19,688 nucleotides of DNA. Source: Treponema sp. GTDB taxonomy: Bacteria > Spirochaetota > Spirochaetia > Treponematales > Treponemataceae. Under the pieces are notes generated by a model. That model was not told the origin of the DNA. It was given only the letters and a program-made list of their open reading frames with translations, and made no database searches. Below, piece by piece: positions 1 to 6,869 of this stretch; position 1 is the first letter of the stretch, and every line of letters begins with the position of its first letter. The position numbers were made by a program, and so were the translations under genes. The stretch is from NCBI GenBank assembly GCA_017613485.1, contig JAGADS010000183.1, positions 1 to 19,688 of the forward strand. Direction: 5' to 3'.

Positions 1-53
1 CATCTTTCTATTCTATAATCCGTTATTTCCATCAGAGATTCCTTTACAGTCAT
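1..53 (-). CDS. N-terminal fragment of an unidentified protein, cut by the window edge
   Basis: On the minus strand an ATG at 53-51 is preceded by a purine-rich GGGTGGTGG stretch that can serve as a ribosome binding site. The frame stays open to the edge and gives 17 residues beginning MTVKESLMEITDYRIER. The length and wording are faintly like the N-terminus of ISAs1/H-repeat transposases, where a short acidic segment with D-x-R precedes the first conserved helix, but 17 residues cannot prove this. The gene is transcribed away from the proC-like gene end, with about 95 AT-rich bases between them in which I see no clear terminator. Confidence 0.35.
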   Translation of the reverse strand, partial: MTVKESLMEITDYRIER

Positions 54-148
54 TTTACCACCACCCGTAAAGGACTCTAACCTTTTTTTTAAATTTTAAA
101 TACAATACATTTTAAAGGTGTTTATAATGCGGAAGCCCTGAAATAAAA

Positions 149-967
149 TTAAAATGATTCCTTTGCTTTCTGGGTGGTGATTCTGCGTTTTTCAAGTGTT
201 TTATCGAAAACTGCCGCCGCGACATCTCCAAATCCGTCAAATATCTGTGAGGCTCCTACTTCTGTGATTCCACCCTTGGTAGCAACTCGCTCAAGGACCT
301 GTGCAAAACTCAGCTGCTTCTGGTTAATCAATCTTCCTGTTCCTTCAAGTGTCTGGGAAAGCATGGCTTCAATCTGGGCCGGGGACATATCAGTATGGGC
401 TCTAGCCTTTTCCGCAAGAACAGAGAAAATAGCGGCAATGAATCCAGGCATGCAGCTTGTGAGTTCAGATGCCATGCCAAGTTCTTTTTCCGCCACCTCT
501 GTTACAGTGCCAAATGATTTCAAGAGGGTTTCAAGATTCTGCCTGTCTTTTTCCTGAACATATTCATTGCAGCAGAATGATGTCACTGAATAATCAACCT
601 CGGCATTAACAGACGGAATGACTTTTGCAATCCTTGTTTTTTCCGGGAGAACGGACTCAAGCTGACTGAACATGACGCTTCCGTTAAGAGAGACAACAAG
701 CGTGTCATCAGAGACAACCGGTGCAATTCCGCAGAGAACTTCCTTTAACTCCACCGGCCTGATGCACACAAAGACGACATCACTTTTTGCGGCAAGCTGA
801 TTGTCACTTGTTACCGTACATTCAGGATATGTATTTTTAAATTCATCCATCTTGAACAAAGTCCTGTTTGAGCAAATCAACTCAGATTGATTTACCACAC
901 CATGCTCAAGAAATTTCCTTGCAATCATACTGCCCATGCTTCCAAATCCGATTATTCCGACTTTCAT
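149..967 (-). CDS. proC: Pyrroline-5-carboxylate reductase-like protein (ProC family)
   Basis: This 272-residue protein has the ProC layout. An N-terminal Rossmann fold carries the dinucleotide loop G7-F-G-S-M-G12, followed by V(V/F)xCIRP near 65-71 and a C-terminal helical dimerisation domain with an ATKGGITEVG segment (229-238) matching the usual SPGGTT region. ProC reduces pyrroline-5-carboxylate to proline with NAD(P)H in the cytoplasm. An in-frame ATG lies two codons upstream (973), but GAGG at 978-975 is spaced 7 nt from the ATG at 967 and only 1 nt from the other, so 967 is the better start. Oddity: the usual GSGPA signature before the dimerisation helices reads S-C-M-P-G-F (171-176), so function as a true P5C reductase is likely but not certain. 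The gene is divergent from argC. Confidence 0.8.
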   Translation of the reverse strand: MKVGIIGFGSMGSMIARKFLEHGVVNQSELICSNRTLFKMDEFKNTYPECTVTSDNQLAAKSDVVFVCIRPVELKEVLCGIAPVVSDDTLVVSLNGSVMFSQLESVLPEKTRIAKVIPSVNAEVDYSVTSFCCNEYVQEKDRQNLETLLKSFGTVTEVAEKELGMASELTSCMPGFIAAIFSVLAEKARAHTDMSPAQIEAMLSQTLEGTGRLINQKQLSFAQVLERVATKGGITEVGASQIFDGFGDVAAAVFDKTLEKRRITTQKAKESF

Positions 968-997
968 AACCATACCTCGCCAAAAGTTATCAAGAAT

Positions 998-1015
998 TTA
1001 AATTGTTCAATTTAA
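998..1015. promoter_or_regulatory. 18-bp palindrome between divergent proC-like gene and argC
   Basis: TTAAATTG-TT-CAATTTAA has perfect 8-bp arms and a 2-bp centre. It lies about 30 bp upstream of the proC-like start and about 45 bp upstream of the argC start. This is a natural site for a shared regulator. The sequence does not match the ArgR ARG-box consensus well, so the regulator is unknown. AT-rich palindromes also arise by chance. Confidence 0.4.
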
Positions 1016-1049
1016 TATATCACTTATTCCATATCTAATGCAATTGTTG

Positions 1050-1055
1050 TATAAT
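1050..1055 (+). promoter_or_regulatory. -10 box of argC, probable leaderless start
   Basis: A perfect TATAAT ends 6 nt before the ATG at 1062, which places the expected transcription start on the A of the start codon. No Shine-Dalgarno sequence precedes that ATG. The -35 region (TTCCAT at 1027-1032, 17-bp spacer) is weak. Confidence 0.6.
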
Positions 1056-1061
1056 GAAACC

Positions 1062-2018
1062 ATGAGTTACAAGATTTTTATTGACGGTAAAGAAGGCACA
1101 ACTGGCCTTAAGATTTTTGAGCGATTTGAGAAAAGAGATGACATTGAGATCATTTCGATTGATGAGGATAAAAGAAAGGATCCTGTAGAAAAGGCAAAAA
1201 TGATTAACGCCTCGGACTTTACTTTTTTATGTCTTCCTGATGCGGCGGCAATTGAGTCGGCACAGCTTTGCACCAATCCCAAGACAAGAATCATAGACGC
1301 TTCAACTGCACATCGTGTAAATCCTGAATGGGCATACGGCTTCCCTGAGCTGGATAAATCTTTCCGGGAGAAAATTGAATCATCCAACCGTGTTGCAGTT
1401 CCGGGATGCTATGCAAGCGGTTCAATTGCAATATGCTATCCTCTTGTAAAATCAGGAATCATGCCGAAAGATTATCCTGTTGCGATTCATGCCGTAAGCG
1501 GTTATTCTGGGGCAGGTAAAAAAGCCATTGCACAATATGAGGCAGATGACCGCGACACAGGACTTGATTCTCCACGTCTTTATGCACTTACACAGCAGCA
1601 CAAGCATCTGCCTGAAATAACAAAAATCAGCGGACTTGAATATGATCCGATCTTTAACCCGTACATCTGCGATTATTTCCAGGGCATGACGGTTTCAATC
1701 GGACTTCATTCAAGGCTTCTTGCAAAAAAAGTTACCGCACATGACGTATGGGAAATGTTCGCCTCTCATTATGAGGGATGCAGGTTTGTAAAGGTTGCAG
1801 GCTTTATGGGCGAGGGCACTTTACCTGAGCAGTTCATTCCTGCAAACACACTTGCGGGTACAAACAGCATGCAGGTTTTTGTTTACGGAAATGACGACAG
1901 GATCATGGTGACGACACGCTTTGACAATCTAGGAAAAGGTGCAAGCGGAGCCGCCGTCCAGTGCCTTAACATCATGATGGGAATCGATGAGGCAACAGGC
2001 CTTACAAGCATAGATTGA
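1062..2018 (+). CDS. argC: N-acetyl-gamma-glutamyl-phosphate reductase, class 2
   Basis: ArgC reduces N-acetylglutamyl-5-phosphate to the semialdehyde with NADPH, the third step of arginine synthesis, in the cytoplasm. The 318-residue product has the short class 2 form: it opens IFIDGKEGTTG (the nucleotide-binding turn, 5-15), and the catalytic cysteine is C116 in VPGCYASG. The downstream ALTQQHKHLPEI segment carries the conserved histidines. An upstream in-frame ATG exists at 1038, but it lies upstream of the TATAAT, and the family normally begins at this IFIDG segment, so 1062 is chosen. The following lipoprotein gene starts 24 nt after the stop and may be co-transcribed. Family assignment is firm. 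Confidence 0.93.
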   Translation: MSYKIFIDGKEGTTGLKIFERFEKRDDIEIISIDEDKRKDPVEKAKMINASDFTFLCLPDAAAIESAQLCTNPKTRIIDASTAHRVNPEWAYGFPELDKSFREKIESSNRVAVPGCYASGSIAICYPLVKSGIMPKDYPVAIHAVSGYSGAGKKAIAQYEADDRDTGLDSPRLYALTQQHKHLPEITKISGLEYDPIFNPYICDYFQGMTVSIGLHSRLLAKKVTAHDVWEMFASHYEGCRFVKVAGFMGEGTLPEQFIPANTLAGTNSMQVFVYGNDDRIMVTTRFDNLGKGASGAAVQCLNIMMGIDEATGLTSID

Positions 2019-2042
2019 TTTTAAGAATATGAGGAATAGAAA

Positions 2043-2618
2043 ATGAAAAAATTTTTTGGATTTTTATTTGCATGTGTCTTTTTTGTTCTTACAGCTTGTA
2101 CTACAACCACCACCGCAGCAAAGGGAACATCAGCTGCTGGAAATACGCTTACTGACCGCATAACAGTCAAGAAGGGAAACAGGATTTACAGAATTTCCGA
2201 AAAACAGAATATCACCCTGAGCGATTACATTTTTGATATTTGCATAGACGGTATAACGACAGAAGACAATGTATGCCTGTTTGCCTATCACAATGCAGAT
2301 TACATGGATGTCTATTCTTTCCCGGTTAATGTTGATGATACAGAAGTCTTTGCGATGGGAAATGGAGTCGCTGAATATGACCTGGATGTTGAGAAAGGCT
2401 ATACCCTGAGTTTGAACGAGCCGGAGTCCTTCCATTATCTTTTTGATGCCAGAAGAATCAACAAGGAAAATTCATGCATAATTCCAGTACGTGACGTGAC
2501 AGATTCAGAAGGAAACTTTACAGACAAAATCTATTTTTCAATTTTTGTTGATTACAACAAGGACAGAATCATGCAGAAAGAGGAATACGCCACGTTCATT
2601 ATTTCATTTAGGAAATAA
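2043..2618 (+). CDS. Hypothetical lipoprotein with an EF-hand-like loop
   Basis: The 191-residue product starts with a basic MKK and a hydrophobic stretch ending in lipobox L-T-A-C19, followed by a Thr-rich linker, so it should be lipidated and exported. The mature part looks like a small beta-rich domain. Near the C-terminus, DYNKDRIMQKEE (170-181) places acidic or amide residues at loop positions 1, 3, 5 and 12, as in a calcium-binding EF-hand loop, although the usual glycine at position 6 is arginine and the hydrophobic residue is at 7 or 8. GAGG upstream of the ATG supports the start. It sits between argC and another lipoprotein gene on the same strand (21 nt to the next ATG). I do not recognise the family. 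Confidence 0.8.
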   Translation: MKKFFGFLFACVFFVLTACTTTTTAAKGTSAAGNTLTDRITVKKGNRIYRISEKQNITLSDYIFDICIDGITTEDNVCLFAYHNADYMDVYSFPVNVDDTEVFAMGNGVAEYDLDVEKGYTLSLNEPESFHYLFDARRINKENSCIIPVRDVTDSEGNFTDKIYFSIFVDYNKDRIMQKEEYATFIISFRK

Positions 2619-2639
2619 AGAAAAAAAACGGAGACTATT

Positions 2640-3323
2640 ATGAAGAAATCAGTAAAACTTCTGGGTATGGCATTGATGATGGGGGCGCTTATGGGTATCT
2701 TTTCATGCAAGAAAAATGAAACAACACTCACATATATCGGACATGCCAGCGTAAAGATTGTTGCAAGCGACGGCACAGTGCTTTACATTGACCCAGCATA
2801 TACTCCCTGGGATTATGCAAATGACCCTGCTGATTATATTCTTGTGACTCACGGACACGATGACCACAAGGCATCCAGATCGCTCAAGCTAAAAGATGGC
2901 GGACAAAAGATAGACAATATACAGGCACTTCATGACGGCATTTATGAGACATTCAATCTGGGACCATTTAAAGTAGAGGCGGTGGCTGCCGGAAACCAGA
3001 ATCATGATGTAAGATATTGCGTTGGATATCTGGTAACAGTTGACGGAATCACAATCTATCATGCAGGTGATACATCAAAGATCGAGCAGATGAATGACCT
3101 TAGCTCTCGTCACATTGATTATGCCATGTACCCGATTGACGGAATGTACAATATGGATGCAGTTGAAGCCACAGAAGTTGCGGAACTTGTGGGTGCATGC
3201 TGCAATATTCCGATTCATGAATACGATCAGGAAGGAAGCAAAAAATCAGACAAGTTTACCCCAAAAGGCCGCATGGTTCTTGAGTACGGACAGACTATCA
3301 AGATTAAACCACAGAAAAAATAG
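2640..3323 (+). CDS. Lipid-anchored metallo-beta-lactamase-fold hydrolase (UlaG-like)
   Basis: This 227-residue protein has a lipoprotein signal ending I-F-S-C23, then a compact metallo-beta-lactamase fold of the UlaG-like type. The metal motif HxHxDH is complete (H71, H73, D75, H76). Other expected ligands are visible: H122 in GNQNH, D144 in YHAGDT and H193 in IPIHEY. The family hydrolyses varied phosphoester, lactone or amide substrates, and no substrate can be assigned here. The Cys23 anchor would place it outside the cytoplasmic membrane, which is less usual than cytosolic UlaG-like enzymes. GGAG lies a short distance upstream of the ATG. It follows another lipoprotein gene closely and is convergent with the nucleoside phosphorylase gene. 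Confidence 0.88.
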   Translation: MKKSVKLLGMALMMGALMGIFSCKKNETTLTYIGHASVKIVASDGTVLYIDPAYTPWDYANDPADYILVTHGHDDHKASRSLKLKDGGQKIDNIQALHDGIYETFNLGPFKVEAVAAGNQNHDVRYCVGYLVTVDGITIYHAGDTSKIEQMNDLSSRHIDYAMYPIDGMYNMDAVEATEVAELVGACCNIPIHEYDQEGSKKSDKFTPKGRMVLEYGQTIKIKPQKK

Positions 3324-3341
3324 TTTAATGGAAAATGCCTG

Positions 3342-4106
3342 CTAGAATTCCTTTACAATATCCTTGCACAGCATCACAAGATTAAAGCGGATTCCTTCGC
3401 GGGTATTCCATCCACGGTGATTCCATTCCTCAGAGGCAACATCGTCACCTCCATAGATTATCGCACCGTAATCAAAACCACGAAACTGGGCAACGGCAAT
3501 GCAACCGGCCTGCTCCATCTCAACAATCTTGGCACCCTCACTTTTCCTAAGCTCAACTTTATCCGCTGTTTCCCTGAACAGGGCATCGGTGGTCCATGTG
3601 ATTCCGCGTAAATATGGAATATTGCATTGCTCAAGATAAGAGGCAATTTTATCCGTGACTTTTTTATCGGTATAAATAAAACGTGACGGCTCGACATAAT
3701 GATAAGAGAATCCTTCGTCCCGGATTGCACCGTCAACTACAAGAAGTTGTCCTACTTTTATGTCTTTGTCCAGAACTCCACCGCCACCGCAGAACATCAC
3801 TTTTGTAATACCAAAGGCATAAAACAGATCAAGGTTTCCGCCGCATGAAGGGCAACCCACCTGACCCAGGACAATCAGGACGTCCTTGTCATTTACAAAG
3901 CGGTAGATGGAAAACGGATTTTCTCCGCCTATATCAAAATATTTTTCCACTTCACCGTTGGCAATCAGTTTGTTCATCGCCTCAGGGAAAAATGTAATTA
4001 TCATTCTTGTTGCATCAAACTTGTGGCCGGCAAGAGCACTGGGGTTAAGCTTGGCAACCTTCTCTGTGTCAAATTCTAAAATCGGAAATTCATTCTTTGC
4101 TATCAT
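3342..4106 (-). CDS. Nucleoside phosphorylase (PNP/UDP family, uridine phosphorylase-like)
   Basis: The 254-residue product belongs to the purine nucleoside/uridine phosphorylase family, which splits nucleosides with phosphate to give ribose-1-phosphate and base. Visible landmarks are the glycine-rich FCGGGGVLDKDIKVGQ (105-120), WTTDALFRET (171-180), the ribose and base contact segment VEMEQAG (195-201), and the acidic GGDD (219-222). There is no signal peptide, so it is cytoplasmic. Purine versus pyrimidine preference cannot be read. There is no Shine-Dalgarno sequence; a -10-like element sits right upstream (separate entry). It is divergent from the alpha/beta hydrolase gene and its stop lies 18 nt from that of the lipoprotein hydrolase gene. 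Confidence 0.85.
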   Translation of the reverse strand: MIAKNEFPILEFDTEKVAKLNPSALAGHKFDATRMIITFFPEAMNKLIANGEVEKYFDIGGENPFSIYRFVNDKDVLIVLGQVGCPSCGGNLDLFYAFGITKVMFCGGGGVLDKDIKVGQLLVVDGAIRDEGFSYHYVEPSRFIYTDKKVTDKIASYLEQCNIPYLRGITWTTDALFRETADKVELRKSEGAKIVEMEQAGCIAVAQFRGFDYGAIIYGGDDVASEEWNHRGWNTREGIRFNLVMLCKDIVKEF

Positions 4107-4112
4107 AAGGAT

Positions 4113-4121
4113 AATTTAGCA
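4113..4121 (-). promoter_or_regulatory. Extended -10 of the nucleoside phosphorylase gene, probable leaderless start
   Basis: Read on the minus strand, TGC-TAAATT ends 6 nt before the ATG at 4106. No ribosome binding site is present, so transcription probably starts at the start codon. TTTTCA, 17 bp upstream of the hexamer, matches the -35 consensus at 4 of 6 positions. Confidence 0.5.
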
Positions 4122-4215
4122 TTTTTTTATGATTTTGAAAACAGTTGAGCGGATGAGTGTTGAACAATATGATTATTCATGCGAGAATAAAACAAAGGGA
4201 AAAAAAGGAGATTAA

Positions 4216-5046
4216 ATGGGATATTTTTCGGTTGATAAAAATATTTCTCTTTACTATGAGGAATATGGAAGCGGTGACTGTGTTATTCTTTCGGCACAGG
4301 TCGGGTTTTATCCAAAGGGTTTGCAGCAGGCCCTTGCAAAAGAAGGGTATCACGTCTATTGCCTGACGCTCCGTGGATTTGCTCCGTCCTCGTATATTGA
4401 GGAAGATTACGGTGATGAATGGTATGATGTTTTTGCTGATGACGTCGTTCGTCTTGCTGATCACCTTGGTATAAAAGAGTTTTATTACATGGGCGCTTCT
4501 CATGGCTCGGGGGTAGGATGGCATCTTGTTCTAAGGCATCCTGAAAAAGTAAAGGGATTTGTTGCCGTTGTTCCAGGTCCCCACAGTCTTGCAGAGGGAG
4601 TGATGTCTTACCGTCAGATGCTGATGCAGGGAATAATCTCATCACCGCCGCCGTTTGATCCACCGATTGACGATGATCCTTCAAGAAGTGCACGCCGGAA
4701 AGAAAGGGAAGAAATAATAAGCAGGCCAAAGGAAACAGACCCAAGGGAAAAGAAGATAGACTATGGCCGCCCGCTTATGAAATATAAAACCGAGGAAAAC
4801 CTGTGCAAGGAACTTTCCAAGATCAAAACACCTGTGCTGATACTTGGTGGAATAGACGATCCGATAAGCACACCGGATTTAATGATACGTACGGCAAAAT
4901 GTCTTCCTCATTGCAAGCTTGTTGTCTATTCAAACTGCGGTCATAATATTGATACAGATTTAATCGAGGAACTGAGCGACGAGGCATGCCGCTTCCTGGA
5001 GAATGTTGAAAGCAAAGGAAGAGTGTACAAGGAAGTCAAGGAATAA
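4216..5046 (+). CDS. Alpha/beta-hydrolase
   Basis: The 276-residue product has the single-domain alpha/beta-hydrolase pattern. The nucleophile elbow is G-A-S95-H-G, the acid is probably D214 or D215 in LGGIDDP, and the histidine is H243 in NCGHNID near the C-terminus, so the triad appears complete. There is no signal peptide. The region between 150 and 195 is charged and probably forms the lid. Substrate is not predictable from sequence. An AAGGAG site precedes the ATG by about 5 nt. The next gene begins 36 nt after the stop on the same strand, so the hydrolase probably shares an operon with the two repeat-bearing membrane proteins, although no functional link is evident. Confidence 0.85.
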   Translation: MGYFSVDKNISLYYEEYGSGDCVILSAQVGFYPKGLQQALAKEGYHVYCLTLRGFAPSSYIEEDYGDEWYDVFADDVVRLADHLGIKEFYYMGASHGSGVGWHLVLRHPEKVKGFVAVVPGPHSLAEGVMSYRQMLMQGIISSPPPFDPPIDDDPSRSARRKEREEIISRPKETDPREKKIDYGRPLMKYKTEENLCKELSKIKTPVLILGGIDDPISTPDLMIRTAKCLPHCKLVVYSNCGHNIDTDLIEELSDEACRFLENVESKGRVYKEVKE

Positions 5047-5082
5047 CAATCATTCAGATACAGTAAAAAAAGGAAGGATTAA

Positions 5083-5823
5083 ATGAAAGGAAAAGTGCTT
5101 TTTTTGGAAAACGGAGATGGAGAAGTAGTCATCGGGAAAGTAATATTATTAATAGTGAATGTAGTCCTGACACTTATAGGCTTTTTAGGTGGAGAATTCC
5201 TTCATTTTTATTTTCTTCTATTACCTCCTTTTTCTATTTTCTATCTGGTAGTCACGATTTATTATATTGTAAAATCCACTGTCAACCATGTTTTTGAGCT
5301 CCACAGTCTTTTTTTCCTTCCCTTTTTAATTTCAGTTACATTCGGTGCCTTAACTGATATATCTGAGAGCAATCAAATAAAAAAGAACCTTCTGGATGCA
5401 CAGAGCTATGTTGAGCAATATTATAAGCAAAACGGTTCTCTTCCTGATAATGACGATCCGTATCTTGCAGAACATAGAGTTCAAATCGAGGGAATAGATT
5501 CTTATGACAAGTATATAAAAGCAGATGAATATATTAAACATTACCTTGAGGAAAACGACAGGTTCCCACCGGAGGATGATCCATATCTTATGGAACTGAG
5601 AGTTCAAATTGACGAAGTAGAAACTTATGCCAAATATGTAGATGCTCAGAAATATATTCAGCAATACCATTATATTTATGGGAAAGCCCCTGAAGAAGAT
5701 GATCATTTTCTTATGGGCCTTGATCCTGATATTTACAATGATGAATATTATTACGAGCTTAAGGCCAATGGTGCTGAATTAAGGCGCGGAGAAAAAAGTG
5801 TACATTTTAGGCCCAGACCATAA
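5083..5823 (+). CDS. Membrane protein with three tandem repeats of about 42 residues
   Basis: The 246-residue product has a short polar N-terminus, three hydrophobic segments (about 17-36, 39-62, 73-92) and a hydrophilic C-terminal half. That half holds three diverged repeats at about 103-145, 146-186 and 187-226, each with a helix A-x-x-Y-(I/V)-x-x-Y followed by a proline turn and an acidic DDP-type motif. The protein ends in YELKANGAELRRGEKSVHF-x-PRP. The helix, N-G-x-x-P turn and closing Y-L-x-x-G-A strand recall type II secretion pseudopilin (GspG) C-terminal domains, but no N-terminal prepilin motif is present. The next gene is a clear paralog with one repeat. AGGAAGG precedes the ATG. 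I do not recognise a named family. Confidence 0.8.
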   Translation: MKGKVLFLENGDGEVVIGKVILLIVNVVLTLIGFLGGEFLHFYFLLLPPFSIFYLVVTIYYIVKSTVNHVFELHSLFFLPFLISVTFGALTDISESNQIKKNLLDAQSYVEQYYKQNGSLPDNDDPYLAEHRVQIEGIDSYDKYIKADEYIKHYLEENDRFPPEDDPYLMELRVQIDEVETYAKYVDAQKYIQQYHYIYGKAPEEDDHFLMGLDPDIYNDEYYYELKANGAELRRGEKSVHFRPRP

Positions 5824-5850
5824 ATAAAAGATGAAAAAAGGAAGGGGCAA

Positions 5851-6468
5851 ATGAAAATGGAAGTAGTATTTTTACAAAGTGAAGACGGGGATTTGAGTAT
5901 AGGTAAACTGCTGGCTTTGGGCTTGGACATAATTCTGGCAGTGTTTTCCTATATTGCTGGTAAAATATTCCCGCTTGGATTGGGGATTTTATTTCCACTT
6001 TTCCTTATAAGTTTACCCATAAATATTTGGTTCATTATAAGGTCTGTAAAAGATAATACATTTGAAATTCTTTCGCTTTATTTATTGCCGATTCTGATTG
6101 CATTTATTATTGGCATATTAGTTGATTCAAATAAATCAAGTAAAGCCGAAGAAAATCTTCTTGAAGCTCAGAGATATGTTGAGCAATACTATGAGCAAAA
6201 CGGTTTGTTGCCTGATAATGATGATCCTAAACTCAAGGAACTTGATGTAGATTTACAGGGAGAAATATTTTATATCAATCCAAATAATTATCAGCTCTAT
6301 ACTAAGCAAGAATTTGAGGAAAAACTAAAGCAGTATGAGGCGGATGGTGAACAGATTGAAGACTTTGATGCAGATCAGTTTGTTTTGGAATATGATTACC
6401 AACTCAATGCCTATGGCGCAAGAATAAGACGTGGCGATAAGCGTGTACATTTTTATCCACGGCCATAA
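5851..6468 (+). CDS. Membrane protein, single-repeat paralog of the preceding gene
   Basis: The 205-residue product matches the upstream protein through the whole N-terminal membrane part (three hydrophobic segments at about 18-38, 41-63 and 73-91), the first repeat (103-130, with YVEQYYEQNG and PDNDDP) and the tail (YQLNAYGARIRRGDKRVHF-x-PRP). Where the neighbour has a second and third repeat it has a different segment of about 50 residues (YINPNNYQLYTKQEFEEKL onward). The gene starts 27 nt after its neighbour with a strong GGAAGGGG site, so the two are surely co-transcribed. A tandem duplication followed by gain or loss of repeats is the simplest history. Function is unknown. Confidence 0.8.
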   Translation: MKMEVVFLQSEDGDLSIGKLLALGLDIILAVFSYIAGKIFPLGLGILFPLFLISLPINIWFIIRSVKDNTFEILSLYLLPILIAFIIGILVDSNKSSKAEENLLEAQRYVEQYYEQNGLLPDNDDPKLKELDVDLQGEIFYINPNNYQLYTKQEFEEKLKQYEADGEQIEDFDADQFVLEYDYQLNAYGARIRRGDKRVHFYPRP

Positions 6469-6473
6469 AGATG

Positions 6474-6554
6474 TTAGGATGATTCACATAAGTTTCCTTC
6501 CAAAATACGGTTGGCAGCCTGTCGGAGGCGTTCTTTAAGTTCCGGGGGGTGCAT
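6474..6554 (-). other. Short ORF, possible remnant of a gene C-terminus
   Basis: A 26-residue minus-strand frame starts at the ATG 6554-6552 and reads MHPPELKERLRQAANRILEG followed by NLCESS and a stop. It is rich in helix-forming charged residues, and its local base composition is more GC-rich than the flanks. The frame continues upstream for seven codons before an in-frame TAG beside a run of ten A residues. It resembles the tail of a larger protein left by a deletion, but I cannot name it. It may equally be non-coding. Confidence 0.25.
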
Positions 6555-6616
6555 AATCTGACCCTTGATTTTTTTTTTCTAAAATACAGTATGCTGTATG
6601 AGAAATTGTCGGCAAA

Positions 6617-6637
6617 ACACTAAAAGTGTGCTATAAT
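6617..6637 (+). promoter_or_regulatory. Promoter of the DUF2281/PIN module with possible operator
   Basis: An extended -10, TGC-TATAAT (6629-6637), lies 19 nt before the antitoxin ATG, so transcription should begin near 6644 at the ribosome binding site, giving a leader of about 13 nt. Just upstream and overlapping it, ACACT-AAA-AGTGT (6617-6629) is a perfect 5-bp inverted repeat, a plausible autoregulatory operator. No good -35 is seen. Confidence 0.55.
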
Positions 6638-6656
6638 GTAAATGGAGGTAAAGAGT

Positions 6657-6869
6657 ATGAGTTATGAAGTCTTGGAAAAACAGATACGCACAATTCCCGA
6701 AGAGTATATTTCTGAAATTGCAGGATTCATTGATTTACTGAAATATAAAATTATGGTTCAACATCAAGGCAGTGTACGTCCATTACGCAAACTCGGAGGA
6801 TATGAAGGACAGATAAAAATCGCTGATGACTTTGACGAAATCCCGGAAGGATTTGAGGAGTATATTTAA
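6657..6869 (+). CDS. DUF2281/VapB-type antitoxin
   Basis: This 70-residue protein has an N-terminal helical part (MSYEVLEKQIRTIPEEYISE) and a C-terminal toxin-binding tail with the family wording LGGYEGQIKIADDFDEIPEG-F-x-EY, as in DUF2281 antitoxins paired with PIN-domain toxins. An in-frame ATG at 6642 lies at the very start of the predicted mRNA and before the ribosome binding site GGAGG (6644-6648). The ATG at 6657, 8 nt after that site, is therefore chosen. The stop overlaps the toxin ATG (TAATG), as in translationally coupled toxin-antitoxin pairs. It probably neutralises the toxin and represses its own promoter. Its toxin partner is truncated. Confidence 0.75.
   Translation: MSYEVLEKQIRTIPEEYISEIAGFIDLLKYKIMVQHQGSVRPLRKLGGYEGQIKIADDFDEIPEGFEEYI

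Noticed and set aside
174..557. 127-residue open frame opposite the proC-like gene
   Set aside because: It is an antisense shadow: Ser-rich, without motifs, over a gene with clear ProC features.
6583..6599. ATACAG-TATG-CTGTAT inverted repeat upstream of the DUF2281 antitoxin
   Set aside because: The 6-bp arms lie about 30 bp upstream of the -10 element; this may be an operator, but there is no supporting second site, so it is not listed as a feature.
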